64,000 nt of DNA from positions 620,001 to 684,000 of the forward strand of contig CAVXLQ010000023.1 in assembly GCA_963762635.1 (NCBI GenBank). The letters run 5' to 3'. This DNA is from Tenggerimyces sp963762635. Its GTDB lineage: Bacteria > Actinomycetota > Actinomycetes > Propionibacteriales > Actinopolymorphaceae. A program made the position numbers and the translations under genes. This document shows positions 16,461 to 28,888 of this stretch, piece by piece; the first letter of the stretch is position 1, and every line of letters starts with the position of its first letter. The notes below the pieces were generated by a model. That model made no database searches. It was not told the DNA's origin and worked only from the letters and a program-made list of their open reading frames with translations.

Positions 16461-16675
16461 TACGACAGTCCCACCTTGGCGGGAACGTCCTCGCTGCGCC
16501 CGAACCGGAGTGGGGCCGGCTCGGCGGCGCGGACGCGGTTGAGCCGGTTGTGATGGTGCGGGCGGCGGCCGGGATCGGTCGGGGCATCCGACCGCCGCAC
16601 CGGCTTGGGTGGGGCGAGTGACGCCATCGCAGCGGCGGCCTCGTGCAGCAACGCGACGACTTGTGCTTTGCCCAT
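16460..16675 (-). CDS. Small hypothetical protein coupled to the zinc-ribbon gene
   Basis: 71 residues. It starts MGKAQVVALLHEAAAAMASL, a helical segment, and continues as a Pro/Arg/His-rich tail without recognisable domain. Its TAA overlaps the ATG of the zinc-ribbon gene. It is divergent from the NsdA-like regulator with 176 bases between them, where promoters for both should lie. I do not recognise the family. Confidence 0.55.
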   Translation of the reverse strand: MGKAQVVALLHEAAAAMASLAPPKPVRRSDAPTDPGRRPHHHNRLNRVRAAEPAPLRFGRSEDVPAKVGLS

Positions 16676-16851
16676 GCCCTAAGCCAAGCCGGACACGGCG
16701 AGCTGCCGGAAGGCGCGCGGCGCGGGAGGGAGAGTGCACAGGGGGAGTGCGACCGGCCGATCATTCGCCCGCCCGGAACGTCCCGTGTCATAGTGGCCGC
16801 GTCCGTCTGTCGCCTTGCCGTCGCAATGGATCGAGGAGGACCCGCCCGGAC

Positions 16852-18229
16852 ATGGGTCGCGCCACGAAGCAGCCAAACGTGCAGTTGAGCGCGCTGCTCG
16901 ACCAGGCCGCCATGTCCAGAAAGGGTTTCGCCCGCCGCGTCGTGCAGCGTGGTTCGGCACTCGGGATCGAGTTGCACTACGACCACAACTCGGTGCGCCG
17001 ATGGTTGGAAGGCGAACAGCCTCAGGGACCGACACCCGCGCTCGTCGCTGACGTCCTGTCTGAGGCGTTAGGACGCCAGGTGACGCCGCCTGATTGCGGT
17101 TTCGGCGGCGACGTGGCGACGTCGGAGGTGGGCCTCGAATTCGCGCTCGACTGGTCCGACGGGGTCCGACAGGCCGCTGCCTTGTGGCAAGGCGATGTCG
17201 AACGGCGCCGCTTCCTTCTGGGCGCCTCATATGCGCTGTCGGTCTACCCTGCCGCGTCGATTCGGTGGCTAACCCTTCCCGGCAGCGATCACCCCACCTC
17301 AGCGTCGGGCACGCGGCGGGTCGGCACCTCGGAGGTCGAGACGATCCGCTCAATGACTAAGGCGTTCGCCGACCTCGACAATCGGGTCGGCGGCGGCAGG
17401 GTCCGGGCCACTGTGGTGCAGTACCTGCACAGCTCTGTCGCGCCACTGCTGCGCGGCTCCTACACCGAAGCAGTGGGCCGCGAACTGTTCTCGGTCGCCG
17501 CCGACCTGACCAGGCTCGCCGGCTGGATGGCCTACGACGAAGAAGAACACGGCCTCGCCCAGCGCTACCTCATCCAAGCGCTCCGCCTCGCACGAACTGG
17601 CAACGACTATGCCCTCGGCGCGGAAATCCTCGCCGCGATGAGCCACCAAGCCGTCTATATCGGACGACCCGGTGACGCCGTCGACCTCGCCCGCGCCGCC
17701 CAGGTCGCCGCTAGGCGGTCCGGCCACGGCGCCCTCGAATCCGAATGCCATGTCGTCGAAGCCCACGGCCATGCCGCGCGGCACGACCCCGCCGCCTGCG
17801 CCCGCGGACTATCCGCGGCCGAAGCACGCCTACGAACGCGCCGACCAAGACCGACCAGACTGGCTCCGATATTTCGACGCCGCCTATCTATCCGCCAAGA
17901 TCGCCCACTGCTTCCGCGACCTCGGCGACCACCAGCGAACCGGCCACTACGCCGGACTGTCGTTGAACATGACCGACGGCTACCTACGCGGGACGTGCCT
18001 TCAACCTCAGTCTCCTCGGCTACGGCACGCGCCGCCGAAGACCCCACCGAAGCCGCCCGTATCGGCAACGAGGCCGCCGACCTCGCCGAGAACCTGTCGT
18101 CCCGCAGGTCATTCGCTACCTCAACAACCTCGCCCACCAATTGGCGACCACACCAGGCGATGCCCGAAGTCGCGCAGTTCCAGACGTCGGGTCACCGCAC
18201 TCGCCGGCGAGATCACCGCCGGCTGCTGA
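16852..18229 (+). pseudogene. NsdA-like TPR regulator, frameshifted in the 3' half
   Basis: From ATG 16852 the frame gives QPNVQLSALLDQAAMSRKGF and an HTH-like VRRWLEGEQPQGPTPALVADVLS, the amino-terminal text of the NsdA family (Streptomyces regulators with a helix-turn-helix and TPR-like repeats). The frame is intact to about residue 320. After SAAE at about 17820 the family sequence jumps frame (AYERADQDRPDWLRYFDAAY), again near 17995 (AFNLSLLGYG), near 18103 (QVIRYLNNLAHQLA) and near 18190, ending at 18229. At least four single-base changes make it a pseudogene unless they are sequencing errors. Confidence 0.8.
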
Positions 18230-18756
18230 GCACCCGATAGATCGCCACGATCGTCGCCGCACCGACGATCTCGCCCCGGTCGATCATCGCCGCCGCCTCC
18301 GTCAACGGGAACCAAGCCACATCCTCAGCCTCGTTGACATCCGGAGCGGTGTCGGTGCGATCCGCGCCACGAGCCAGGAATACCAACTGTGGTTGATCAA
18401 CCGACCCAATCGCCGGCTGGAACGTCACCAGGTGCTCCATCGCACGCGGACGCCAACCGGTCTCTTCCTCCAGCTCACGCGCAGCCGCAGACTCGATATT
18501 CTCCACTGCGTCGACGTAGCCGCCCGGAAGCTCCCACACCCACCGATCCACAATGAACCGATGCCGGAACATCAACAACACACAATCCTGCGTCATCCAA
18601 CACCAGCGTCATCGCGCACGTCGGCATCCGCGCCACGTACTGCGTGAACCGCGTACCGTCCGGCAACTCCACATCCACCGTCGACAACCGAATATGCCGA
18701 TTCTCGTCAACGAGCCGCTCACCAAGAATCGTCCACCGTGTCCGCGCACCACTCAC
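18213..18756 (-). pseudogene. Nudix hydrolase with one frameshift (Pif-like position)
   Basis: From about 18756 the frame reads RTRWTILGERLVDENRHIRL to TLVLDD, then shifts near 18590 into QDCVLLMFRHRFIVDRWVWE, ELPGGYVDAVENIESAAARE and LEEETGW. The Nudix box (G-x5-E-x7-REUxEExGW) is complete, so only the shift spoils a gene of about 180 residues. In the actinomycete element pSAM2 a Nudix protein, Pif, blocks redundant transfer; finding a Nudix next to element genes is the reason for that comparison. It overlaps the 3' end of the regulator by 17 bases tail to tail. Confidence 0.75.
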
Positions 18757-19194
18757 CGCACGAACCTACCGCCTTGCTCCGCTATCCGAATCCGTGAGGT
18801 GCAGTGGCGGGCGGCATGGCATGGCCATTTGAACAGGCCATTGGCCTCGTTTGGTACTACGAGGTCAGTAATTCGCTGGTGAGTCTGTGGGGGCGCCGCA
18901 CGCACGCTGGATCGCCTACTTCATGAGGGCAGGGAGGTGTAGCGCAGCCCGAGGCACGAAGGCGACTTCAGGAATGCGAAGCACCGTCGATCGCCCCCGC
19001 ACGACGACACGATGTGAGGCTCGCCCGTCCGACGAACTCGTTGTCCCTCCAGATGATCAGGTAGTCCACCTCGCCCGCCTGCTCCATCGCGCACCGTTCC
19101 AGATGGTGACGGCCATCCAGCAGCCGGGTCACTGCCTCTGGCGGGTGAGAAAACCCATATCGCCGCAGACCCCTGACGAAATAGCCTCGCGCTC
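18757..19194. other. Gene-poor stretch with a probable GNAT remnant
   Basis: No full-length frame is present. On the minus strand from about 19150 to 19030 the text VTRLLDGRHHLERCAMEQAG and EVDYLIIWRDNEFVGRAS resembles the start of a single-domain GNAT acetyltransferase but breaks off after about 45 residues. The rest shows nothing I can assign. It looks like the right-hand debris of the element wreck. Confidence 0.4.
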
Positions 19195-20139
19195 ATGACC
19201 GACGGCGACTGGAGGGATGGCGGGTTCAGGCAGCGTCGGCCCTCGGTGGAGACTCTGGCCTGGGTTGCGGCGTCGATGGGTCGGGGCAGTCGCGTCGTTG
19301 GCTATCGCCGATTGACCGGTGGCGTCTGCTCCGCCGTGAATCGGGTGACTGTCGAGCGACGTGGAAGGCGAACGTTCGTCGTAGTGCGTCAGTACCCTGG
19401 TGGGCTTGGCCTGCAGGAGAGCTTGGAGAGGGAGATCGCCAACCTTGGTCTGGTGGCGGGGAGCGGGCTCCCGGTTCCGAGCATCCTGGCTACTGACGTT
19501 GCCGGTGCTTCGACGGGGGGCGCGCCATCGTTGCTGATGACGCGTTTGCCCGGGCATGTTCACCTCGATCCGGCGGAGCCTCGGTCGTGGCTGACGAGGA
19601 TCGCGGAACTTGCTGTCTTGCTGCATTCCCTCGATCTCCCCGCGAAGATGTTCAGGCCTTGGACGGATTCCTGGATCGCTCCGCTCGACGGCTTTCAGGT
19701 GCCCGTCGGCGCACAGAAGCCGGCCGTATGGAAGGCGGCGTTTGGTGCCATGGCGGCGCCGCCGCCCAAGGACACTGCCGTCTTTCTGCACGGCGATTTC
19801 CTGCCGGTCAACCTGCTGTGGTCGCGCGGGAGGATCACTGGCCTGACCGACTGGCTCGGCGTCCATCGGGGGTCGCGCGCGATTGACGTTGGGCAATGTC
19901 GGCGATATTTGGCGGCGCTCTACTCGCCCGAGTGGTCGGAGCAGCTTCGGTCGCTCTATGAGTCGATCGCCGGGGTTACTCTCGATCCGTGGTGGGATCT
20001 GTATGCCCTGCTGCACTATGACGAGAGCGCGCCGAAGTGGATCGGTGAGCAGGTCGCTGGGCGCCGTCCCGTCGATGGGCCCGGCATGACTTCCCGGGTC
20101 GAGGTCGCTATCGAGACAGCGCTACGGCGCCTCGGATAA
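19195..20139 (+). CDS. Aminoglycoside-phosphotransferase-family kinase
   Basis: 314 residues. The APH/choline-kinase fold shows the glycine loop as LTGGVCSAVNRV near residue 40, the ATP-binding Lys region VVVRQYPGG, the catalytic loop HGDFLPVNLLW at about 199-209 and the metal-binding GLTDW near 217. The Brenner motif keeps H, D and N, so the protein should be active. Such proteins phosphorylate small hydroxyl compounds; drug resistance is possible but most chromosomal members have unknown substrates. ATG 19195 is a fair start. It stands alone. Confidence 0.88.
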   Translation: MTDGDWRDGGFRQRRPSVETLAWVAASMGRGSRVVGYRRLTGGVCSAVNRVTVERRGRRTFVVVRQYPGGLGLQESLEREIANLGLVAGSGLPVPSILATDVAGASTGGAPSLLMTRLPGHVHLDPAEPRSWLTRIAELAVLLHSLDLPAKMFRPWTDSWIAPLDGFQVPVGAQKPAVWKAAFGAMAAPPPKDTAVFLHGDFLPVNLLWSRGRITGLTDWLGVHRGSRAIDVGQCRRYLAALYSPEWSEQLRSLYESIAGVTLDPWWDLYALLHYDESAPKWIGEQVAGRRPVDGPGMTSRVEVAIETALRRLG

Positions 20140-20401
20140 CTGCGGGTTCCCTGCTGGTCGCTTTCCGGTTCTGGCATGCCGCACAGACCCCTGCACGAAG
20201 GCCGGTCGCACTCGCATCGGCTAGGCCGGCGAGGACGCTTGTTGAATCTTCAAGGTACCCATTGACAATACCGGCCTCTTCGATAGAGGGTCCCTCATTC
20301 GAAACTTGGTGGCGGCGCGAGTGTGGCGGAAGGTGGAAACGGCTGTGGTGCGACGCATGGGCTTGAAGCACGCGTCGCACCACTGGTGAGCCATAGAGCC
20401 G

Positions 20402-21949
20402 TCAGACGTCCACTGTCTCCTTGTCGTCGTCCATCGCTGCCGGCGGCGTGGCCTCCATGCCGGGCAGGCGCTTGGGCAGCAGGAGCAGGCCGGCCACCGC
20501 GCTGGCGAGGACGAAGATCGCGCCGATCGTCACTGTGACGGACATCGCTCCGGTGAACGCGTCGCGGGCTATCGCGAGCAGTTCCGCTCCCGCTTGGCCA
20601 CCGAGCCGGGCGGCTTCGCCCATGGTGGCGCCGAGGGACTTCGTCGCCTCCGAGGGCAGGCCGGAGGGCAGTCCGGACGAGTACACCGCGGCCAGCACCG
20701 AGCCCAATACCGCCACGCCGAGGGCGTTGCCGACCTCGGTGACCGTGCTGTTCATCGCCGAGCCGATGCCCGCGCGCTCCACCGGGATCGCCGACATCAG
20801 CGTCTGCGAGGCCGGCGGGCTGGCGACGCCCGCGCCGAGGCCGAGCAGGCCGAGCGCGATGCCGACCGGGAGGTAGCCGTCGCCCACGCCGGCGGTGGCC
20901 AGGACGAACAGTGCGCCCGAGCAGAGCACCAGGCCCAACGCGATCGTGCCGCGGATCCCGAGCTTCTGCATGACCTGCGGCGACACCGTCGAGCCGACCA
21001 TCAACAGCACGGCCTCCGGCACGATCGCCAGACCAGCCTCGAGCGGCGTGTAGCCGAGGTTCAGCTGCAGGTGCTGGGTCAGGACGAAGATGCTGCCCGC
21101 GATCCCGAACATGATCAGCAAGCCCACCGTCACCGACCCGACGAAGCGCCGAACCCTCAACAGGGACAGGTCGATCATCGGCTCCGGGTGCCGCGCCTCC
21201 CAGAACGCGAAGGCCACGGCCGCGATCACCGCGATACCCGCGGGGACCAATGTCGGCGCCGTCCACCCGTGATCGGGCAGCTCGATCACCGCGTACACCA
21301 ACGACGACATCATCACGATCGACAGCAACGAGCCGCCGATGTCCGCACGCCGCTTCACCGGGTCACGCGTCTCCGGCAGCAGCCGAGCGCACGCGACGAT
21401 GCTGGCCACAGCGATCGGAACATTGATCAGGAACACCGACCCCCACCAGAAGTGCTCGATGAGGAAGCCGCCCAACACCGGGCCGCCGGCGACCCCGAGC
21501 GCGGCGATCGCGCTCCACGTCGCGATCGCGCGCGGCATCTCCGCCTGCGGGAAGACCTGCATGAGGATGGACAGCGTCGTTGGCATGATCATCGCGCCGC
21601 CCACAGCCATGAAGCCGCGCGCGGCGACGAGCAGCTCCACCGAGCCCGCGTACGCCGCGGCCGCCGACCCCAGACCGAACAGCGCCACGCCGACCAGCAG
21701 CCAGCGCTTCCGCCCGAACCGGTCGGACAGCGCGCCGCTGGTGAGCAGCAGGCCGGCGAAGACCAGCGGGTACGCCGAGACGATCCACTGCAGGTCGCTG
21801 GTCGAGGCGCCGAGGCCGGTCATCAGGCTGGGGAGCGCGACCGACAGGACGGTGTTGTCGATCACGACGACGAACAGGGTCAGGCAGAGGGCGCCGAGGA
21901 TCCACCAGCGGCGCGGATGTCCAGCTGCTTCGATGGCCGGGGCCGACAT
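20402..21949 (-). CDS. DHA2-family multidrug exporter, second copy in the window
   Basis: 515 residues from ATG 21949, with AAGGAGTCTC upstream. Fourteen helices, motif A SGALSDRFGRKRWLLVG near residue 72 and motif C GPVLGGFLIEHFWWGSVFLINVPIAV near 156. It belongs to the EmrB/QacA subfamily and should export hydrophobic drugs with protons. It is divergent from a TetR gene; the 116 bases between them hold two palindromes. The longer upstream frame is antisense to the TetR gene. Confidence 0.95.
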   Translation of the reverse strand: MSAPAIEAAGHPRRWWILGALCLTLFVVVIDNTVLSVALPSLMTGLGASTSDLQWIVSAYPLVFAGLLLTSGALSDRFGRKRWLLVGVALFGLGSAAAAYAGSVELLVAARGFMAVGGAMIMPTTLSILMQVFPQAEMPRAIATWSAIAALGVAGGPVLGGFLIEHFWWGSVFLINVPIAVASIVACARLLPETRDPVKRRADIGGSLLSIVMMSSLVYAVIELPDHGWTAPTLVPAGIAVIAAVAFAFWEARHPEPMIDLSLLRVRRFVGSVTVGLLIMFGIAGSIFVLTQHLQLNLGYTPLEAGLAIVPEAVLLMVGSTVSPQVMQKLGIRGTIALGLVLCSGALFVLATAGVGDGYLPVGIALGLLGLGAGVASPPASQTLMSAIPVERAGIGSAMNSTVTEVGNALGVAVLGSVLAAVYSSGLPSGLPSEATKSLGATMGEAARLGGQAGAELLAIARDAFTGAMSVTVTIGAIFVLASAVAGLLLLPKRLPGMEATPPAAMDDDKETVDV

Positions 21950-21974
21950 GAGAGACTCCTTCTCACAAGGACTC

Positions 21975-22023
21975 GAACAGTGTTCTAGTGACTCGAACAC
22001 CGTACGATAGTCGTACAGTGTTC
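21975..22023. promoter_or_regulatory. Two TetR operator candidates between exporter and regulator
   Basis: GAACAGTGTTC at 21975-21985 is a perfect 11-base palindrome. GAACACCGTACGA at 21995-22007 and TCGTACAGTGTTC at 22011-22023 form a 13-base inverted repeat with one mismatch and spacer TAG. Both share the half site GAACA/TGTTC, as expected for two sites of one dimeric repressor controlling both divergent genes. Confidence 0.78.
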
Positions 22024-22065
22024 GGCAAGCGCCTTCTCTGGACCTCGGTACGGAAGGACAGCTCG

Positions 22066-22794
22066 ATGGCCCCTCAGCAGCCGCGGCAGACGATCCTGGA
22101 GCAGTGGCGGGATCGCGAACGCCCACGTCAGGCGTCGCAGGTCTCGCTGAGCCAGGAGCAGATCGTCCAGGCGACGCTCGAGCTGGTCCGCCGCGACGGC
22201 GCGCGCAACCTGTCCATCCGCAAGCTCGCGGCCCAGCTCGGTTCAGGCGCGGCGTCCATCTATTGGCACGTCCAGAACAAGGACGAGCTGGTGGCGCTCG
22301 CGTTCGACGAGGTGCTGCTCGCGGTCGACCTCCCGGAGCCGTCTGGCGACTGGCGGGCCGACTGCCACGAGATCTGCCGGCAGATCCGGGTGGTGATGCT
22401 GGAGTTCGGCGACCTGTTCGACATCGCGGCGGGGATGCCGAACGTGGGACCGGGATCGTTGCGGTTCACCGACCGGATCCTCGGGGTGCTGCGGACGAGC
22501 GGCTTCCCCGACGACGTGGTGGTCCACGCTCACAACGTGCTCCTGGACACGGTGATCGGGACGGTGATGCTGGAGCGGTCGTTCCAGCACGTGTACGAGC
22601 GCGAGGACGTCGACGTGGCGGACCTGCAGCGGCAGTACACCGAATTCTTCAACGCGTTGCCCGAGGACACCTACCCGCATCTGGTGGCGGTACGGGACCA
22701 GCTGATCGCGGGGTCGGGCGTGGACAAGGTGAAGCTGCGGTTCGAGTCCGCGGTGAAGGTCCTGCTGGACGGGCTGGAGGTGCTGCGCGGCTAG
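22066..22794 (+). CDS. TetR-family regulator with TetR_C domain
   Basis: 242 residues from ATG 22066, chosen because GGAAGGACAG precedes it; an upstream GTG at 21988 would lie inside the operators. The HTH covers about residues 27-75 (LSIRKLAAQLGSGAASIYWHVQNKDELVALAFDEVL), typical of true TetR/ActR-like repressors, and the rest is the C-terminal ligand domain. It should repress the divergent exporter gene and itself, releasing DNA when the drug binds. The stop overlaps the DUF418 gene by four bases. Confidence 0.93.
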   Translation: MAPQQPRQTILEQWRDRERPRQASQVSLSQEQIVQATLELVRRDGARNLSIRKLAAQLGSGAASIYWHVQNKDELVALAFDEVLLAVDLPEPSGDWRADCHEICRQIRVVMLEFGDLFDIAAGMPNVGPGSLRFTDRILGVLRTSGFPDDVVVHAHNVLLDTVIGTVMLERSFQHVYEREDVDVADLQRQYTEFFNALPEDTYPHLVAVRDQLIAGSGVDKVKLRFESAVKVLLDGLEVLRG

Positions 22795-23951
22795 CGGTGG
22801 CCGTACGTCAGCCGCCGGAGCAGCACCTCGAACGGGCCGCGCAGGTCGCGGCGCCGCATCAGCTCGGCCAGCCCGACGGTCAGCAACCAGGTCGCGATCG
22901 AGATCACCGCGGTGACGGCCACGCCGAGCTTGGCGCCGAGGCCCAACGTCGACGCGGGGAACAACACGGCCCAGACGATCGACTGGGTGAGGTAGCAGGT
23001 CATCGACCGCTGTCCCACCGCCACGACGGCCTGCGTGAACGGCCCGCGGCGTGAGCCGATCCGCAGCGCGAGCAGCGCGATCGCGCTGGCGTACCCGAGC
23101 CCGCCGGCGTACCCCGTCGCCGCGTGCAGCGCGCTGGCCCAGTAGCCCGAGCTCGCGCTGGCGGTCACCAGTCCGGTCGTCATGAGCATCATCGGCACGC
23201 CACCGAGCGTCGCGATCCCGATGCCGAAGATCGCGGTCCGTCGCAGCAGCGTGAGGTGTCGTTCCGGCTCCTCCAGTACGCGACGTCGCGCCGCCCACAC
23301 GCCGAGGAGGAACGCGTACACCGTGCTCACCCAAGCGATGACCGCTAGGAAGCCGAAGACCTCCAGTCGCCCGAGCGCCGCCCCGAGCAGGCTTTCGCTC
23401 GTGAGGGCCGCCGTCGCCGTGTCCGTCGTGGGCATGCCGGCGAGCCCATAGAACGCCGAGCCGAGGACGAGGAAGACCAACGCCACCGCGAAGATCGTCC
23501 GATCCTTCCAGCGGACCGCGGCGACGAAGATGACCGCGACCACACCGTACGCGGCGATGATGTCGCCGTAGAACAGCAAGAACCCGTGCAGGAGGCCGAT
23601 CACGATCATCCAGAACCCGCGCCGGCGAAGCAGCTTGCGCGCGGTGCGCCAGTCCGAGCCGACGCGCTCCTCGCGCCGGTAGAGCTGCACGAGCCCGTAC
23701 CCGAACAGCGCGGCGAACAGCGTGTACGAGCGGGCGTCGACGAACAGCGTGAGGGCCCCCGCTACGACAGAGTCGACGACCGACCCGTGCTCGACGGGGT
23801 AGCCGCGAACGGTCACCTCGCCTTGCCTGAGCAGGAACGTGTGCGCGTTCGCCAGCGCGATGAACAGCAGCATGATCCCGCGCGCGAGATCGGGTGCGAG
23901 CGCACGTTCGCCCAGGGGCGTCGGGCCGTGGCCAGTGATCGTGCTGGTCAT
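22791..23951 (-). CDS. DUF418 membrane protein
   Basis: 386 residues with about ten hydrophobic helices. The start DLARGIMLLFIALANAH and the end VAVGQRSMTCYLTQSIVW followed by GPFEVLLRRLTYG are hallmark texts of DUF418 (PF04235) proteins, which are acyltransferase-3-like integral membrane proteins of unknown substrate. It is convergent with the TetR gene (four-base overlap) and divergent from the damaged LLM gene, 58 bases away. No functional link is visible. Confidence 0.9.
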   Translation of the reverse strand: MTSTITGHGPTPLGERALAPDLARGIMLLFIALANAHTFLLRQGEVTVRGYPVEHGSVVDSVVAGALTLFVDARSYTLFAALFGYGLVQLYRREERVGSDWRTARKLLRRRGFWMIVIGLLHGFLLFYGDIIAAYGVVAVIFVAAVRWKDRTIFAVALVFLVLGSAFYGLAGMPTTDTATAALTSESLLGAALGRLEVFGFLAVIAWVSTVYAFLLGVWAARRRVLEEPERHLTLLRRTAIFGIGIATLGGVPMMLMTTGLVTASASSGYWASALHAATGYAGGLGYASAIALLALRIGSRRGPFTQAVVAVGQRSMTCYLTQSIVWAVLFPASTLGLGAKLGVAVTAVISIATWLLTVGLAELMRRRDLRGPFEVLLRRLTYGHR

Positions 23952-24009
23952 ACGGTCACCGTAAGCGGTCGAAATGGTCGTTGGGGCTACCGAAAGTTAG
24001 AGTCTCAGC

Positions 24010-25008
24010 ATGACCTCGTTCGGTGTCATGCACGACTTCTCCCAACGCCTCCCTCTCACCACTCCGACCGCCGACTACTACGCCGAGTGCCTCGACCTCG
24101 TCGTCACCGCGGAACGTGCAGGCTACGACGCCGTCTGGATGTCGGAGCACCACGGCCGGGCCGACGGGTTCGCCCCGTCGCCGCTGGCGGCCGCCGCCGC
24201 GATCGCCGCGCGGACCAGCCGGATCCGGATCGGGACGAACGTCGTCCTGCTTCCGCTGCACCACCCGCTCCAGGTCGCGGAGGACGGCGCGGTCGTCCAC
24301 GCGTTCTCCGGCGGCCGCCTCGTCCTGGGTCTCGGGCAGGGCTAGCCGCATGTGTGTCAGGCCGCTGTGTTGTTCGGCGTTCAGCGCGCCGGGCGGACCG
24401 AACGGTTCGAGGAGGGCATCGAGATCATCCGCCGGGCCTGGCGAGACGGCCGTACGGGCTACGACGGACGCCATTTCTCCTTGCCTGACGGGCCGTTCTC
24501 GCCGCAGCCGCCGACGGATGCGCCGATCTACGTCGGTGCCGTCGCGGAGAAGGCGGTCGAACGCGCGGTCCGGTTGGCGGACGGGATGCTCACATACGTC
24601 ACCGCGGAGGAGGACCTCTACGGGCGGTACGACACGTACGCCGCCGCATTGGAGAAAGCGGGACGGAAGGCCGACACGTTCCCGTTCGTCTGGACGAGCG
24701 TCGCCCACGTCGCGGGCTCGGCGGACGGGGCCTGGGCCGAGGCCGGGCCCGCGCTCGCGTACCTGGAGGACCAGCTGCGGATCGCCCGCGGCGAGGAGAA
24801 GCCCATCACCGTGGACGATCTCGACCGCACCGATTTCCTGGTCGGCGCGCCCGACGAGGTCGCCGGGCGGCTGCGGGCGATCCGCGAACGAGCACCGTTC
24901 GACCACTTCGCGTTCTGGGGCCGGCTGCCCGGCCTTTCGGTCGAGCAGGCCGCCAGGGCGACGGAGCTGTTCGCGGCGGAGGTGATTCCCGCCGTCCGCG
25001 GCGAGTAG
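24010..25008 (+). pseudogene. LLM-class flavin oxidoreductase with one in-frame TAG
   Basis: One frame encodes the whole luciferase-like monooxygenase (about 332 residues): the F420/FMN-type barrel start DLVVTAERAGYDAVWMSEHH, VVLLPLHHPLQVAED and SGGRLVLGLGQG, then a TAG at 24343-24345, then FGVQRAGRTERFEEGIEIIR and the rest to 25008. The flanks of the stop match the family, where this position is usually Tyr in GLGQGY, so TAC to TAG is the simplest change. A restart at GTG 24352 would lack the first third of the barrel. I call it a nonsense-mutated gene. Confidence 0.85.
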
Positions 25009-25026
25009 AGCCACCCCTATCGTTGG

Positions 25027-28011
<2,985 letters not shown>

Positions 28012-28013
28012 GC

Positions 28014-28790
28014 GTGGACCAGGCGGCGCGACGGCCGAAGTACGCCCGGATCGGCACGGCTCTGGCGCTGCTCGACGACGAGGCGCTGCTGAGGCTCATG
28101 CCGCGATCCGGCCGCCGCGGCAACACGTGCACCGTCGAGGTCGCCGGCGAGTCGGTGTTCGTCAAGCTCATCCCGCTCACCGACCTCGAGCGGGATCGGC
28201 CGTACTCGACGAGGAACCACTACCGCCTGCCGACCTACTACCAGTATGGCGTCGGGTCGGCCGGCTTCGGCGCGTGGCGGGAGCTCGTCACCCACGTGAC
28301 GACGACGAACTGGGTGCTCGAAGAGGCCATCGCCACGTTCCCGCTCACGTACCACTTCCGCGTCGTCCGGCGGCCGCACCTGACCGAACCGTTCATCGAG
28401 AAGGGCCTGGACGAGTACGTCCGGTACTGGAACTCGAGCAAGAACATCGGGCGCTACATGGGCGAACGAGCCAGTGGAAGCCATGCCGCGTTGATCTTTC
28501 TCGAGCACCTGCCGCACTCCATGTGGGACTCGCGATTCGACCTGACCACGCGCGCGTTTCTCGGGCGGCATACCGACTTCGACTACGGCAGCATCGTCTT
28601 CTCGGTCGCGCCGCAACTCGCGCTCTGGTTCGCGGCGCTACCCGAGGCGGAGCAGGCCACGGTCCGCGACCGCCTGGGCATGGTCGATGACCGGGTTCCG
28701 GTCCAGCTGGCGCTGGTCCGCGGCGCCGAGCAGCTCGACGGTCTGGCTCCTCCGGAACTGCTCGGAGCGGCCGGAGTAAACGCCTCGTAA
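28014..28790 (+). CDS. Protein-kinase-like protein lacking the catalytic core
   Basis: 258 residues from GTG 28014, three bases after glyS, so cotranscribed. The first 165 residues (VEVAGESVFVKLIPLTDLER, YQYGVGSAGFGAWRELVTHV, LIFLEHLP) match the N-lobe text of an actinomycete protein kinase family as I remember it. There, a catalytic loop HxDxxxxN and a DFG follow. Here, at about 28525, the text passes from HSMWD straight to SRFDLTTRAFLG, which in those relatives comes after the DFG. No HxD or DFG exists, so the protein looks inactive after an in-frame internal deletion. Confidence 0.6.
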   Translation: MDQAARRPKYARIGTALALLDDEALLRLMPRSGRRGNTCTVEVAGESVFVKLIPLTDLERDRPYSTRNHYRLPTYYQYGVGSAGFGAWRELVTHVTTTNWVLEEAIATFPLTYHFRVVRRPHLTEPFIEKGLDEYVRYWNSSKNIGRYMGERASGSHAALIFLEHLPHSMWDSRFDLTTRAFLGRHTDFDYGSIVFSVAPQLALWFAALPEAEQATVRDRLGMVDDRVPVQLALVRGAEQLDGLAPPELLGAAGVNAS

Positions 28791-28888
28791 CCGTATGATT
28801 ACGCTCCGCGTGTCGACCCTGGGTGCGGGCATATCCGTACGAAAGGGTGGGTACGTACAGTGGCACGCGGTCAGGGGAGAGACGTCAC

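Noticed and set aside
20140..20401. Minus-strand frame with two cysteines (VCAACQNRK) between APH-like kinase and MFS gene
   Set aside because: 91 codons without a known domain or ribosome site; the stretch of 262 bases otherwise shows nothing.
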